Positions 11,201 through 20,132 are shown, counted from the stretch's first letter. The stretch: DNA of 45,633 nt from CAZSDW01 sp964605705 (GCA_964605705.1 CAZSDW010000028.1:1-45633), one strand, 5' to 3'. Made by a program: numbers and translations. The notes: generated by a model from the sequence alone, not told the origin.

Positions 11201-11418
11201 AGCTGGTCCTGTTCAGAAACAAAGAAAACCGTTGGTTCTACATTCATAAAATGTAATCCCGAAGCACTGTTCTTTCCGGTTGCTTCATTCCTTCCCGAAT
11301 TTCTCTCCCCGGCATTTCCAATCACAGATGACAGGATACAGAGTATCATTAAACCAATCCTTATCCACCCGATCAGTGTTCCTGATTTTAACAGATTATC
11401 CAGGTCTGGTTGATACAT
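8278..11418 (-). CDS. Secreted GH38-like alpha-mannosidase family protein
   Basis: I place the start at 11418, where an AAGGAG site lies 7 nt before an ATG. An in-frame extension to 11463 has no ribosome site. The resulting protein has 1046 residues and a signal peptide or anchor (hydrophobic stretch about residues 14-35), so it acts outside the cytoplasm. After an N-terminal beta domain, the GH38 catalytic region begins near residue 150 with SHHDLGYTD (H161, H162, D163). The probable nucleophile is Asp278 in GSMTDVGG. A large all-beta C-terminal half follows, as in GH38 enzymes. Length is normal for the family. It probably removes alpha-mannosyl or related residues from glycoprotein glycans before import. 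No T9SS sorting domain is present, so it may stay periplasmic. Confidence 0.82.
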   Translation of the reverse strand: MYQPDLDNLLKSGTLIGWIRIGLMILCILSSVIGNAGERNSGRNEATGKNSASGLHFMNVEPTVFFVSEQDQLLQLIKVTVSNDHREAKTDIEVKMAGWEKTIPIGKVLKGMSNFEVYIPDIKAPTSVELLLKTGKKVADRYQLEMQSQRHWEVFMVPISHHDLGYTDAIENIYLRYDGYYTDIIRFCEETENFPDESKFRYTAEAAWSIKHFVENQPQDVVAKLVKYIKEGRIEVHAFLGNEITGLCGHEELIRLMYPSFQLKEKYGINVEVGSMTDVGGISWGVPTVLASAGIKYFYGGMPNYGVFFKDNETAYYLDENGNDIHQFWDESVVLPNGRQPEAFRWEGPDGQSVLFYFGSTGGVGCYGCWRPESYDVAQKNLPVMLKNMEDNGSQLSVVRYGTYGCYDNAAPEIRPSLIAREWNSKWAYPRLIVATSSMFFKELDKQCQNVRVFRGELPHTDYVRGVTSTARETSINRETHDKLPTAEKFAAIASAVSDYEYPLEQIRQAYNNMLLFDEHTWGMASPSGVIQDWNWNDKSHFAMKAAAQTEFILNSSLTNIAQSIEIKDKDTHVIVFNPLSFSRTDIVRVEGFGRSGPFDIIDEKTGQKILNQTIKIDNPRVPAPYAGQRYGIGQVNQALLIDLVFVAEDVPPMGYKSYRVVPVEKIVPDSNPPIITDTTLENRFYKIVVNQHTGSIKSIIDKEFKRELIDHEVQYGMDRFVARCSRTLEQRTIENVSVRQGQNGPVCYSLVISGDGISCPEITQEITLYKNVKRIDLANRILKDYTPLWEIYFAFPFKVDDPHFRYEGSNAVVEPLVDQFPGSNTCYYAVQHWAKVSDRKLDITLSPIESHLLEFGGLWPCYISPGMHAAVMPADQKWLASIPKQFSKGSMYAYVMDSNFRTNFSSAQQGDLLFRYSITTSQFDETSETSRNFGWANGNPLIPFVMENGNNGSAAVSGSFVEIDKPNVMVLTIKHAEDGKGFIVRLIESKGQNVDATITVPCLLIKKAYLSNLVEKNIKAIDCSDHKVTVPISASGIVTVRLETD

Positions 11419-11473
11419 TATGTTTCTCCTTACTTTCAAATTTTTTATTTCAATTCTTATCACTAACCTGATA

Positions 11474-13819
11474 TCATTTCATAAAGATTGCCTTACGGGT
11501 CTGATTATATCCGGGTGTAATTAACCTAATCAAATATAGACCGCTCGCCACCTGTGAATTATCCATATTCGTTCCATCCCATTGAAATGTGTACTGACCG
11601 GGAGACATCATTTTACCGTTATTCGGCATCTCCCAGACTTTTTGACCGGCCAGATCATATATAACCAGTGATACCCTGGATTCCTCCGGCAGGTCAAAGA
11701 CAATATTTGTAATGGAATTGAAAGGATTGGGGTAATTCTGTCTTAATAAAAATTTATCCGGGAAAAAATGCTCATCGCTGATTACATTGACTTCAAGATC
11801 ATTTCTGATGATGTATAATCCATCATTGCCATCCGCCACATACACATACTCTCCATCGACGACCACTCCGTTAGCACGATCCCTTGTATCAAAATAACCT
11901 GTTTCGTCAGGATTAGAAGGATCAGATATATCAATAATTCGTAAACCGGCACTTCCATCTCCCACATAGGCATAATTACCATTTATCGCAATACTACAGG
12001 CATCACCTTCCGTATTAAAGAAGCCTATTTCACAGGGATTAGAAGGATCAGATATATCAATAATTCGTAAACCGGCACTTCCATCCGCCACATAGGCGTA
12101 ATTGCCACTTAGTGCAATCCCGCATGCATCATCTTCCGTATCTAATAAACTCAATTCGCTGGGATTAAAAAGATCGGATACATCAATGATCCGTAAACCG
12201 GCAGAACCACATGCCACGTAAGCATAATTGCCGTTAACCACAACACATTTAGTTTCATATTCACCATTCAAATGACCTGCTTCGACAGGATTGCATGGAT
12301 TCGATACATCTAAGATATACAATCCTCCCCATGAGTCAGCTATATATGCAAAATGATTATCGAGAACAACACTTCTAGCACTGCTTTTGGTTTTGAAAAA
12401 TCCTGCTTCGACGGGATTAGTTGGATCGGTCACATCAATGATTCGTAAAGCTGCACTCCCATCTGCCATGTAAGCGTAATTTCCACTAATTTTAATATCA
12501 ACAGCATAATCAGTAACAATGCTTTCCGTATTAAAGGATCCTACTTCGATGGGATATACGGGATTAGACACATCAATTATATACAAATATGAATAAGCGT
12601 CTGCTATATAGGCATAATGATCACTTACTGCGACGCTAAAAGCTCTGTCTCCTGTAGCAAAGAAATCCACTTCTGTTAGAGTTGAAGGAGTAGATATATC
12701 AACTATTCGTAAGCCGGAAAGGCCGTATGTTAAAAAAGCAAAATTATCACGGACTACAACTTCGCTAACAATGCCTCTTTTATGAAAGAAACCCAGTGGT
12801 ACTGTGAGATTACTGGGGTCGGAGACATCTACAACGTCAAAACCGTAATTTCCACATGCTAAATAGGCATACATATTTCTGACGGCGATGCCATAAGCTT
12901 CAATAGGCATACTGCCCAATTCGCTCGGATTAGAAGGATCGGATACATCTATGATAAGGAAGCCAGCCCAATCACACGCTATATATGCATAATTACTGTC
13001 TATCGCAACATCTTGAGCTGAATATCCTGTACTAAAAAAACCCACCTCAATAGAATTAGAAGGATCAGATATATCTATGATTCTTAAACCAGCACTACCA
13101 TCTGCTAAATAGGCATAACCTCCATTGACCACCACTCCGTAAGCATAACCTTCAGCATCAATAAAGCCCACTTCAGCAGGATTAGAGGGATCGGATACAT
13201 CAAGAGTACAGAATCCTGCACTCCCATACGCCAAATAAGCATAATTGTCACTAACTGCAACATCTAAAATATTACCCTCCTTCCAAAAGGAGCCACTTAT
13301 AAAGGGATCAGAGGGAATTGTCACATCAATTATTTGTAAACCGTCATAACCATTAGCTACATATGCATAATTACCACTGATCGTAACACCTCTAACAAGT
13401 GATGGAGTAACGACTTTTCCTATTTCAATTAGATTTGCAGGATCAGAAACATCCGCAATTTCAAGATAGGCTCCATTTCCAAAACAGGCAATATTATCTG
13501 AAACATCCACAGCGTCACAAGGACCATTAGCCCAGCGTCCTATAAGTGTGGTATTACTATCTCTGACAGTACAGTTAGTTTGTTGTTTATTGTTCCCTCT
13601 TTCGTTTAAAATATCGCTACCAGAAAATGATTCTTTTCGTGATGGAACAAACATGTCAATTCTTGGGTCCTTTTCATTGCTAAAATTGTTAGTATTACAA
13701 ATATGATTGGTGTATAACAATTGTGAAGAAATATTTTCTGATAGTAATAGGACAACCAAAATAAACAACCCTAATCGGATTGGGGTATTCTGACCTATTC
13801 TAGGATAACAATTCAACAT
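11474..13819 (-). CDS. LVIVD-repeat secreted protein with T9SS sorting domain
   Basis: About 780 residues, taking the ATG at 13819; the frame extends to a TTG at 13840. A signal peptide is followed by about 14 tandem repeats of roughly 42 residues with the core NYAYVADGSAGLRIIDISDP (LVIVD type). Fourteen units would form two seven-bladed beta-propellers. The C-terminus is a T9SS sorting domain containing NYPNPFNS and ending in KAIFMK. Such proteins are exported across the outer membrane and held at, or released from, the surface. Propellers of this kind usually bind proteins or glycans; no catalytic motif is visible. Its position between GH38 and the esterase suggests it belongs to the degradative surface set. 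Several repeat units are nearly identical at DNA level. Confidence 0.85.
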   Translation of the reverse strand: MLNCYPRIGQNTPIRLGLFILVVLLLSENISSQLLYTNHICNTNNFSNEKDPRIDMFVPSRKESFSGSDILNERGNNKQQTNCTVRDSNTTLIGRWANGPCDAVDVSDNIACFGNGAYLEIADVSDPANLIEIGKVVTPSLVRGVTISGNYAYVANGYDGLQIIDVTIPSDPFISGSFWKEGNILDVAVSDNYAYLAYGSAGFCTLDVSDPSNPAEVGFIDAEGYAYGVVVNGGYAYLADGSAGLRIIDISDPSNSIEVGFFSTGYSAQDVAIDSNYAYIACDWAGFLIIDVSDPSNPSELGSMPIEAYGIAVRNMYAYLACGNYGFDVVDVSDPSNLTVPLGFFHKRGIVSEVVVRDNFAFLTYGLSGLRIVDISTPSTLTEVDFFATGDRAFSVAVSDHYAYIADAYSYLYIIDVSNPVYPIEVGSFNTESIVTDYAVDIKISGNYAYMADGSAALRIIDVTDPTNPVEAGFFKTKSSARSVVLDNHFAYIADSWGGLYILDVSNPCNPVEAGHLNGEYETKCVVVNGNYAYVACGSAGLRIIDVSDLFNPSELSLLDTEDDACGIALSGNYAYVADGSAGLRIIDISDPSNPCEIGFFNTEGDACSIAINGNYAYVGDGSAGLRIIDISDPSNPDETGYFDTRDRANGVVVDGEYVYVADGNDGLYIIRNDLEVNVISDEHFFPDKFLLRQNYPNPFNSITNIVFDLPEESRVSLVIYDLAGQKVWEMPNNGKMMSPGQYTFQWDGTNMDNSQVASGLYLIRLITPGYNQTRKAIFMK
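11820..13565 (-). repeat. Tandem LVIVD coding repeats, about 14 units of about 126 bp
   Basis: Within the LVIVD gene the DNA repeats with a period near 126 bp. The most alike units are those at about 11915-12100, which share a phrase reading (plus strand) GGATTAGAAGGATCAGATAT with few differences. Units near the N-terminus of the protein are more divergent. This suggests recent copying of C-terminal units within an older array. Confidence 0.8.
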
Positions 13820-13984
13820 TATCTTAATTCTTTTTCTCAATGAAAATCGTCACACTTCTTTCACTTCGTTAAAACACATTTCCTGATCGCTGAATAGTGG
13901 CCCACTGCCTCTGCAGTCGACTTATCGGCGAAGATAACCATTTCACCAAAACGCATATATTTGGACGAATACTTATAAATTCTT

Positions 13985-14881
13985 TTATTCACCAAGCTCC
14001 TCTTTTTCTCTCTCAGGGTCAGGTGTAAAATCTTTCGTCTTCTTCGTTGATGACGGGCGATCAGGACCGTTTCCGTATTTCTTAACAAATGATCCAAAGC
14101 TGCTATGTTCGGGAAGAGTGCCTGTGACGAAACTGCAGTTTCTTACAATTGCCTCAAATACTCGATTGGCAATAAGGCAGTGACCAAGGTCATTCGGATG
14201 ACAAAGATCTTGGTCAATAATCCAGTCTACTCCCTTTTCCACACTCCAAATGTCAGCCAGAATTAAATCATTCTTCTTGGCAAGCTCAGCAATGGCAGCG
14301 TTAAACTGTCTTGTTACACTGTAATTGCTATGATTTAATACTTCCCACTGATAGGCACTTTCATGCATATAATAGACGTTCAGAATGACAATGACTGCTT
14401 TCGTCTCAGATTTAATTCTATCGATAAGCTTCTGGTATTCTTCCGTGAAAATCTTCAGCGAGATTCCCCCACGTGAATCGTTTAACCCGTAAGAAAGGAA
14501 TATTAGGTCTGGCTTCAGGGCAATCAAATCCCCGCTAACCCGTTCGATAGCAGAAGGTTTGGAAGACTGTGCGTATTCAGGGTTTTTCGGCGTCAGCATA
14601 TTGGCACCTATGCCTTGGTTAATAAGTTCTATTGACTGCCCTTGGAATTCTTCAAGCAGACGAACTGTCCGATTAACCCAGCATTTGTCCTTCGAAGTCA
14701 CTGAATAACCCCAAGTTGTACTCTCTCCCAGAGCGACAACACGTTTAACCGGTTCTGAACGGAGATCCTTCTGTTTCATTATCTGCATCCCTTCTACTTT
14801 GCTCGATCCTTCTTGAGCAATGGTTACTGAAAAACACATACAGCAGATGTCTATAAGAATTACACATCCCAACCTTTTCAT
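13985..14881 (-). CDS. SGNH/GDSL-family hydrolase, secreted
   Basis: The longest frame starts at 14932, but the ATG at 14881 gives a clean signal peptide (MKRLGCVILIDICCMCFSVTIAQ) with AAAGGA about 9 nt upstream, giving 298 residues. The SGNH blocks are present: GEST with Ser54 in block I, the glycine of NQGIGAN in block II, GLNDS in block III, and the Asp-His pair in DLCHPNDLGH in block V. Secreted SGNH enzymes are often acetyl- or acyl-esterases that remove substituents from glycans, which fits the neighbouring glycosidases. The C-terminal tail after about residue 260 is highly charged (KKTKDFTPDPEREKEELGE) and may be a linker left without its domain. No T9SS domain is in frame. Confidence 0.82.
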   Translation of the reverse strand: MKRLGCVILIDICCMCFSVTIAQEGSSKVEGMQIMKQKDLRSEPVKRVVALGESTTWGYSVTSKDKCWVNRTVRLLEEFQGQSIELINQGIGANMLTPKNPEYAQSSKPSAIERVSGDLIALKPDLIFLSYGLNDSRGGISLKIFTEEYQKLIDRIKSETKAVIVILNVYYMHESAYQWEVLNHSNYSVTRQFNAAIAELAKKNDLILADIWSVEKGVDWIIDQDLCHPNDLGHCLIANRVFEAIVRNCSFVTGTLPEHSSFGSFVKKYGNGPDRPSSTKKTKDFTPDPEREKEELGE

Positions 14882-15013
14882 AGTGTGGATAATCCTTTCT
14901 CTCAAGTTCGGTGACATTCCATTCTCTCCCATTATTCACCCCATATAATAAATTGAATTTTCAATATGTTGACCTAATTATTTCTTTTGTTAAAATTGTA
15001 TTGATATATGTTC

Positions 15014-16678
15014 CTATTTTATCAATAAACACTTTCTCACTTGCTGAAAATCACCTGCTTTTATCTGATAGAAATAAACACCCGAGCTGTACTGTTCTGC
15101 ATTCCAATGAACCGTATGGTAACCTGAATCTTTTCTACTATTAATTAATGTTTCCAATACCCTTCCATTAATATCACATATTGTCAGAATTACGTCGGAT
15201 ACATTAATCAATTTATATTTGAACGTTGTCAATGAATTAAAGGGATTAGGATAATTCTGTGATAAATAATACTCACTGCTTAACAGAGATTCTTGAGATA
15301 CAGAAGTTCCACCAAGGGGCGTATCCGGCCCAATCGTCATATCGCCAAGGCATACATAGTTCATTGGCATGAAATTTATCTGAATATTACGATTGAACCA
15401 GTAAACATACATTTCACCATAATTTGCATAGGGAAAATCATTATAATATTCCGTGAAGTAATTCAGATTATTAAATCCACCCACGCCGGTAAATCCCATT
15501 GCAGCTACCCCAAAACCTCCGCCCTCATCAGACTTGTCAAAGACATACATACCACCAAGATAGTTTGGATTAGCCGGAAAAGAGACAAACTCGTCCCAGC
15601 GACAACCCGAACAGCAATTTAGCATATAAAACACACCTGTTTTTTTAATATTAAGTAATTCGTTCGTGGTAAGCAGCAGACCGTCCGAGAACTGATGCCA
15701 TCCCGGGCACGAATGGATAGTTGCATAAAATAATCTACTTCCTGACTCTTCCTGCAAATAAGGCAAATAGGACTGTTTTGAAACATCACCGGCTGTAATA
15801 ATATCCTCAAAAATATCTGAATAATCCATACCCTGATCATTACAATCAGAACCGGTAGCATTGAGCATAAAACAAGTTTCAGGGATTGTATATCCACCGG
15901 TGCGAAAGGTATGGTTCCAGGAAAAATAGTCATCTAGAATGTCATTTTCAGTTTTATCAGTTATTGATAGGTTGTGCGCCATGATTCTGGACACCCAAAT
16001 CTCGAGGGAATACTGATTTTTATTCTGCACAGATTGATAGTCCCATACTTTTTCCTTATCAAAATCGACAATATATTCATTGATAAACGTACTGCAACTT
16101 GCTTCCCGATAGAGTTCTGCAATATTTGATGGTGGATTATCGATTATGTTATTAAATTCATCTGCCGTCACTTGGTCCCACTTACCATCCATATCACCAT
16201 AATACATATCTATTGCATCTAGTGATACCCAAAGCTTCAGTGCATCGGGATTAGAATAATCCCCACATTTGATGATTGCATATGGTGCTTTTAGATTACC
16301 GATTAAGATTACTCCGTTTAATGCTACAGTAGTAGAAGAATAATATAGATGAATGATCTCTTTTATTTCCGGCGGCCGGGTATTGCTGTTCATAATTTCT
16401 TCCGATATGACATATCCCTCGTTAGCCAAATCTTTTTTAAATGTCGTATATGATGTTCCAAGTTGTAGTGACAAAGTAGAATCAACTAGTAATAATATTA
16501 CGGGCGGACCTTTCTGAGAATAGATTGGAGTTGTGGAACCTAAAAACAGTATAGTTAACACTATAAAACAAATTATTATTCTTACCACGGAAAAATCATG
16601 AAACTTATCTAACATGCCACCTTTAAAATTCTGGTAAAATATTGCTAATCTACTTTTTCTCTTCAATACAGATACCAT
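15014..16678 (-). CDS. Gingipain-like C25 cysteine protease with T9SS sorting domain
   Basis: 554 residues. The start ATG is preceded by AGGAG. A long N-terminal region contains one hydrophobic stretch (residues about 32-54) ending in a likely signal cleavage site after YSQ. The catalytic domain begins with PPVILLLVD and has the caspase-like clan CD layout of C25 proteases: His322 in ATIHSCPGWH and Cys355/Cys356 in MLNCCSGC, each at the end of a hydrophobic strand. A T9SS sorting domain with NYPNPFNS closes the protein, ending in KCLLIK. It should be a surface or extracellular endopeptidase. Gingipains are the classic T9SS cargo of Porphyromonas; here the relative is a much shorter, distant member. 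Specificity cannot be deduced. Confidence 0.75.
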   Translation of the reverse strand: MVSVLKRKSRLAIFYQNFKGGMLDKFHDFSVVRIIICFIVLTILFLGSTTPIYSQKGPPVILLLVDSTLSLQLGTSYTTFKKDLANEGYVISEEIMNSNTRPPEIKEIIHLYYSSTTVALNGVILIGNLKAPYAIIKCGDYSNPDALKLWVSLDAIDMYYGDMDGKWDQVTADEFNNIIDNPPSNIAELYREASCSTFINEYIVDFDKEKVWDYQSVQNKNQYSLEIWVSRIMAHNLSITDKTENDILDDYFSWNHTFRTGGYTIPETCFMLNATGSDCNDQGMDYSDIFEDIITAGDVSKQSYLPYLQEESGSRLFYATIHSCPGWHQFSDGLLLTTNELLNIKKTGVFYMLNCCSGCRWDEFVSFPANPNYLGGMYVFDKSDEGGGFGVAAMGFTGVGGFNNLNYFTEYYNDFPYANYGEMYVYWFNRNIQINFMPMNYVCLGDMTIGPDTPLGGTSVSQESLLSSEYYLSQNYPNPFNSLTTFKYKLINVSDVILTICDINGRVLETLINSRKDSGYHTVHWNAEQYSSGVYFYQIKAGDFQQVRKCLLIK

Positions 16679-16746
16679 TATCCTAATCTCCTAAATGTCT
16701 TCTGTTATTTATTAGCAACATTCATCTATTACATGCCTAGAAATAG

Positions 16747-18771
16747 CTAATCACATTCTCGTAACAGTAAATAATCAATTCCGACCATGTATTTCTGAAT
16801 TGCTTTCGGATTCGAACCGATAACTTCGATACTCAGTTTATGCTGACCTTTGCTCAATTGGTGAATGTTAGCGTCTTCAACTTTGTAAGGGATCACTTCG
16901 GCATTGTATAAATCCAGAGGACCGCCGACAGTTTTGCCGTCCAGGCGGACACGAATAATGCCGTAATCGACCGCTTTAGTCAATTGCATTTCCAGTCTAT
17001 ATTGCCCTGCTTTTTTTACCGGAACAGCTAATTCCAGTACATCGCCGGGTTGAACACCTCGCCACCATAATTGAGTATCACCGCTCCAATCCGCACCAAA
17101 AATGTGCATCTTTTGCGGTCGGACATGGCCGCTTGTTTTGCCGAGAACCGTCAGGCTTTCGGCCTCCAGGGCATCCTTGATCAGAAAAACCGGCGGTGTA
17201 ATACAATATCCAATCCGCTGCCCAACAGGAACAGGCGTATAGGGATCGTCACCATCCGACGCCAGATACCAGTAAACCGTGCTGGCATAAAGTGTCGGAA
17301 CACTATTTTCAAAATACTTTTCAATTGCTCCTTCGAAGGATTTAAGAAAGGGTACATTATCCGAAATCTGCCAGCGGTTGACAGAAATATGTCCGCAATT
17401 ATCGCCGCTGTTGAATGTCTGATTGTGGTAAGCGTTCTGAAACAAATCGGGACAGCACCAGGCATAACCGAAATAATCTTCGGAGCCTGTTCCAAACGTG
17501 GAAGGAAATTTCTCTCCGTCGATAAAAAATTTCTCGTCGCCTTCGCCCCACCATTCACCTTTAGGATTCCAGATATGCAACATCACGCCGCAAAAACGTC
17601 CGGATCCTGCTGTCGTCAAAAGCGTCCAGTCGGGCCAGCGATCCTTCCGGTCAGGCAGGAAAGCGTCCCGGTGCCACTTTGCGTGAAACCTGCCCAGCGT
17701 TTCGATGGGGCGATCCAGCGGAACGTAGATGATCGAAAACGTTACCTCCCGTTCTTTATCGCCTTCATTCGCCAGCCGGATTATCGCCCTTTTTGCAAAA
17801 GGCATGTACCAGTTGCTATAAAATCCTTCCGCAGTCATTCCCATGGGAAATGATTTGTACTGGTTGACGCCGGGTGCGGTGCCAAAGAAATCACCCAGCG
17901 GCGCCCAGACACTGGGCGATGATTCATTGTCCCAGTAAATACTCAACGCCAGTTCCCGCAACACATTCTGGTCCTCCGGATTGCCCGGTAAATCAAGATT
18001 CACTTTTATGGATGTAATCGCATACTTCCCGTCGATCTGGATCACCTGCCGGTTGCTCCCGGGAGAAATCTGCACAATCCTTTTTTCAGTAATTTCACCG
18101 CTCTGGCTGGCGGCAGGAATTGCCCCGCAATTCAGAAGCAGATCGTTGGCCTGATCGAGGGCGTTCTTTTCCGTCAGAGAAAGTTCGCGTTCAAAAATAG
18201 GAACAACCGTTCCTTTCGGAAAGTTAGCATAGGTGAAATGATAATAGGCGCCCCAACCGGGTTCAGCCGTAATTTTACAGGACTTCTGATAGGGAATTGG
18301 AATATAACAATTCAGTCCCTTGGCAGTCTGATGGACGAGCGCCGGGCGAGTAAACGGTTCACTTTTACCATTAAAATAATCACGAAATGGTAAATCGATA
18401 ACGGGTTCATTTTTACCATCAAGATATATTTTTACGTGTCCGGCGCCGGCCTTGGCCGACCAGATCCGCCAAATTACGCCCGGTCCTTCCATTTCCGCAA
18501 ATACTAACTCGCCGTTCTCTCCCCGGATAATTCCTTCGCCATCGTCGTTTGCGCCCCATTCGATATACTGATCATTAATTTCATCATACTTACTGCGACG
18601 ATCATAGCTGGACCATTGCGCACACTGCTCACCAGACACAGGTAATACCGCCAGGCCTTCCAGATCAGTCAGCCGGTTAACTAGATCAATATAAGTAATT
18701 TTTTTTGTAGCGTCCAACAGAGATTGACACATAAGAACTCCAGTTCCAATTATCCTAAGGATACTCTTCAT
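16747..18771 (-). CDS. GH172 (DUF2961) furanosidase-like protein
   Basis: 674 residues. The DUF2961/GH172 signature is clear: GPGVIWRIW near residue 97, then WWGEGDE and GTGSEDYFG. Glu410 and Glu431 are 21 residues apart, the same spacing as the catalytic pair reported for the characterised alpha-fructofuranosidase member. Known GH172 enzymes act on alpha-D-fructofuranosides or D-arabinofuranosides. A C-terminal beta-sandwich (about residues 530-674) looks like a carbohydrate-binding module. The N-terminus is only weakly signal-like, so the location is unclear. A GGAG lies about 10 nt before the ATG. The next gene in the same direction is the C25 protease. Base composition is clearly GC-richer than in the genes at the edges of the window. 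Confidence 0.82.
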   Translation of the reverse strand: MKSILRIIGTGVLMCQSLLDATKKITYIDLVNRLTDLEGLAVLPVSGEQCAQWSSYDRRSKYDEINDQYIEWGANDDGEGIIRGENGELVFAEMEGPGVIWRIWSAKAGAGHVKIYLDGKNEPVIDLPFRDYFNGKSEPFTRPALVHQTAKGLNCYIPIPYQKSCKITAEPGWGAYYHFTYANFPKGTVVPIFERELSLTEKNALDQANDLLLNCGAIPAASQSGEITEKRIVQISPGSNRQVIQIDGKYAITSIKVNLDLPGNPEDQNVLRELALSIYWDNESSPSVWAPLGDFFGTAPGVNQYKSFPMGMTAEGFYSNWYMPFAKRAIIRLANEGDKEREVTFSIIYVPLDRPIETLGRFHAKWHRDAFLPDRKDRWPDWTLLTTAGSGRFCGVMLHIWNPKGEWWGEGDEKFFIDGEKFPSTFGTGSEDYFGYAWCCPDLFQNAYHNQTFNSGDNCGHISVNRWQISDNVPFLKSFEGAIEKYFENSVPTLYASTVYWYLASDGDDPYTPVPVGQRIGYCITPPVFLIKDALEAESLTVLGKTSGHVRPQKMHIFGADWSGDTQLWWRGVQPGDVLELAVPVKKAGQYRLEMQLTKAVDYGIIRVRLDGKTVGGPLDLYNAEVIPYKVEDANIHQLSKGQHKLSIEVIGSNPKAIQKYMVGIDYLLLRECD

Positions 18772-18799
18772 TTTCTTGCATCTCCGTTACACAGGATAT

Positions 18800-20101
18800 T
18801 TACACCAGTCCGCCAGTATCGATCCGGTCCTGAAGGGCAAAGAAGGACAAGGCGTTTTCATACATAATCTTCTTCGCCAGTTCGATCGAAAAATCGAAAC
18901 TATACAAACCGGTAAAAACTTTATCTGCCAAAACATCCACTAACATCTCCCGAAAATAAAGCACCTGGCCTAGGGCCCCTTCGAAAACCCGGTAGCTGTC
19001 GGCACCCCACATGATTTTATTCTGCGGCACCATTTCCAGCCATTCACTCAAACAGCGTCGCGAAATTTCCAGTGAAGTCCACTGCATGCCGTTCAAATCA
19101 AGATAGGCATTGGGATAATTATTCGCTAAAACACCGAATTCGCCGGTATATGGAATGCCGCCGTGGAAGATATCGAATCTCAAACCGGGATATTTCTTCA
19201 GCAGGGTTGTCAGGTGAACGGGATTGGTATTTTCGACAGATTGAAAATTCCAGGCCAATTTACCGGTATGAAACTGGATCGGCAGGCCGCTTTCAGCTGT
19301 CAGCCGGCAGATTTCATTCATGATAAAATCCTGGAGCAGCTTCTTCTCGTCTGTGGACAGATTATATAGCCCTTTTTTAAAAATGCTTTGCGCCGTCGCT
19401 TCGGTGACATCGGTATAGTAAATCGTCCGGTAATAAGCCGCCACCGACTTGATGGCAATGGCGCCGCCGTCTCTGAATTGCTGAAAAACTTTCCGGATTA
19501 AATCCAGCAGATGTTGGAATGTGTCCAAACTGACATTATATCTCTCTTCCAGTTTCCTTATCCCGTTCGGGTCACTAGCCTGCATCATCAGAAAATCCAT
19601 TTTCATTGCCGGAAGCAGGTAATCTCTCCCTGGTTTCAATGTATCCATATCCACGACGGCCGCCCGGATTTTCCCTTTTTTAGTCAGGACATGATCAATC
19701 CAGTCTTCACGCCGGTAGGCCGCCGCCACCTGTTCATTTAACATCGACCAGTTGCTGTCGTCAATCCGCTCATAGGGAAAATCGTACACGGCTTTTAATC
19801 CCCTAAGCAGCGCCTTATAGGAGACCATATTTTCAATATTACAAACATAGGGACCGACAGCTTTCCACTTATCAGTCGCTTCCCGGGCTCCCGCCGGCCA
19901 GGGAGTCTGCGCATGGGTACCGATACCCGGCATTCCAGAGGCAGTCAAATCCGGATTCAGGTTATGAAAAAGGACATCGCATAGATCGAATTTCGGCCAC
20001 TCGCCATTTGGATCGGGAGCAAAATGCTCATGAGACTCAATAATGGGTAACGTATCAATCACGGCCTGCAGGCCTCCGAGTATATCAGATCGTTTGTTCA
20101 T
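18800..20101 (-). CDS. Amidohydrolase 2 (PF04909-like), paralogue A3
   Basis: A 433-residue cytoplasmic protein from the ATG at 20101; an ATG two codons earlier, at 20107, is too close to AGAGG to be preferred. Metal-site motifs match the other copies: ESHEHF (two histidines), IQFHTGK, FDIFHGG and an aspartate in WGADS. The central lysine is in AIKSVAAYYR. Here the DYH/DTN residues after the catalytic Asp are replaced by DSY, so active-site edges differ among the three copies and substrates may too. It lies 28 bp upstream of the GH172 gene, so the two are probably co-transcribed and act on the same sugar. Confidence 0.85.
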   Translation of the reverse strand: MNKRSDILGGLQAVIDTLPIIESHEHFAPDPNGEWPKFDLCDVLFHNLNPDLTASGMPGIGTHAQTPWPAGAREATDKWKAVGPYVCNIENMVSYKALLRGLKAVYDFPYERIDDSNWSMLNEQVAAAYRREDWIDHVLTKKGKIRAAVVDMDTLKPGRDYLLPAMKMDFLMMQASDPNGIRKLEERYNVSLDTFQHLLDLIRKVFQQFRDGGAIAIKSVAAYYRTIYYTDVTEATAQSIFKKGLYNLSTDEKKLLQDFIMNEICRLTAESGLPIQFHTGKLAWNFQSVENTNPVHLTTLLKKYPGLRFDIFHGGIPYTGEFGVLANNYPNAYLDLNGMQWTSLEISRRCLSEWLEMVPQNKIMWGADSYRVFEGALGQVLYFREMLVDVLADKVFTGLYSFDFSIELAKKIMYENALSFFALQDRIDTGGLV

Positions 20102-20132
20102 CACCATTATCCTCTGTTATGAAATGAGTTGT

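Noticed and set aside
13861..13984. A short minus-strand frame ending in YSAIRKCVLTK, resembling the last residues of a T9SS sorting domain, between the esterase and the LVIVD gene.
   Set aside because: Only the final ten or so residues look similar, no NYPNPFN-type motif precedes them, and the frame differs from that of the esterase. It could be a decayed sorting domain, but the evidence is too thin to list as a pseudogene.
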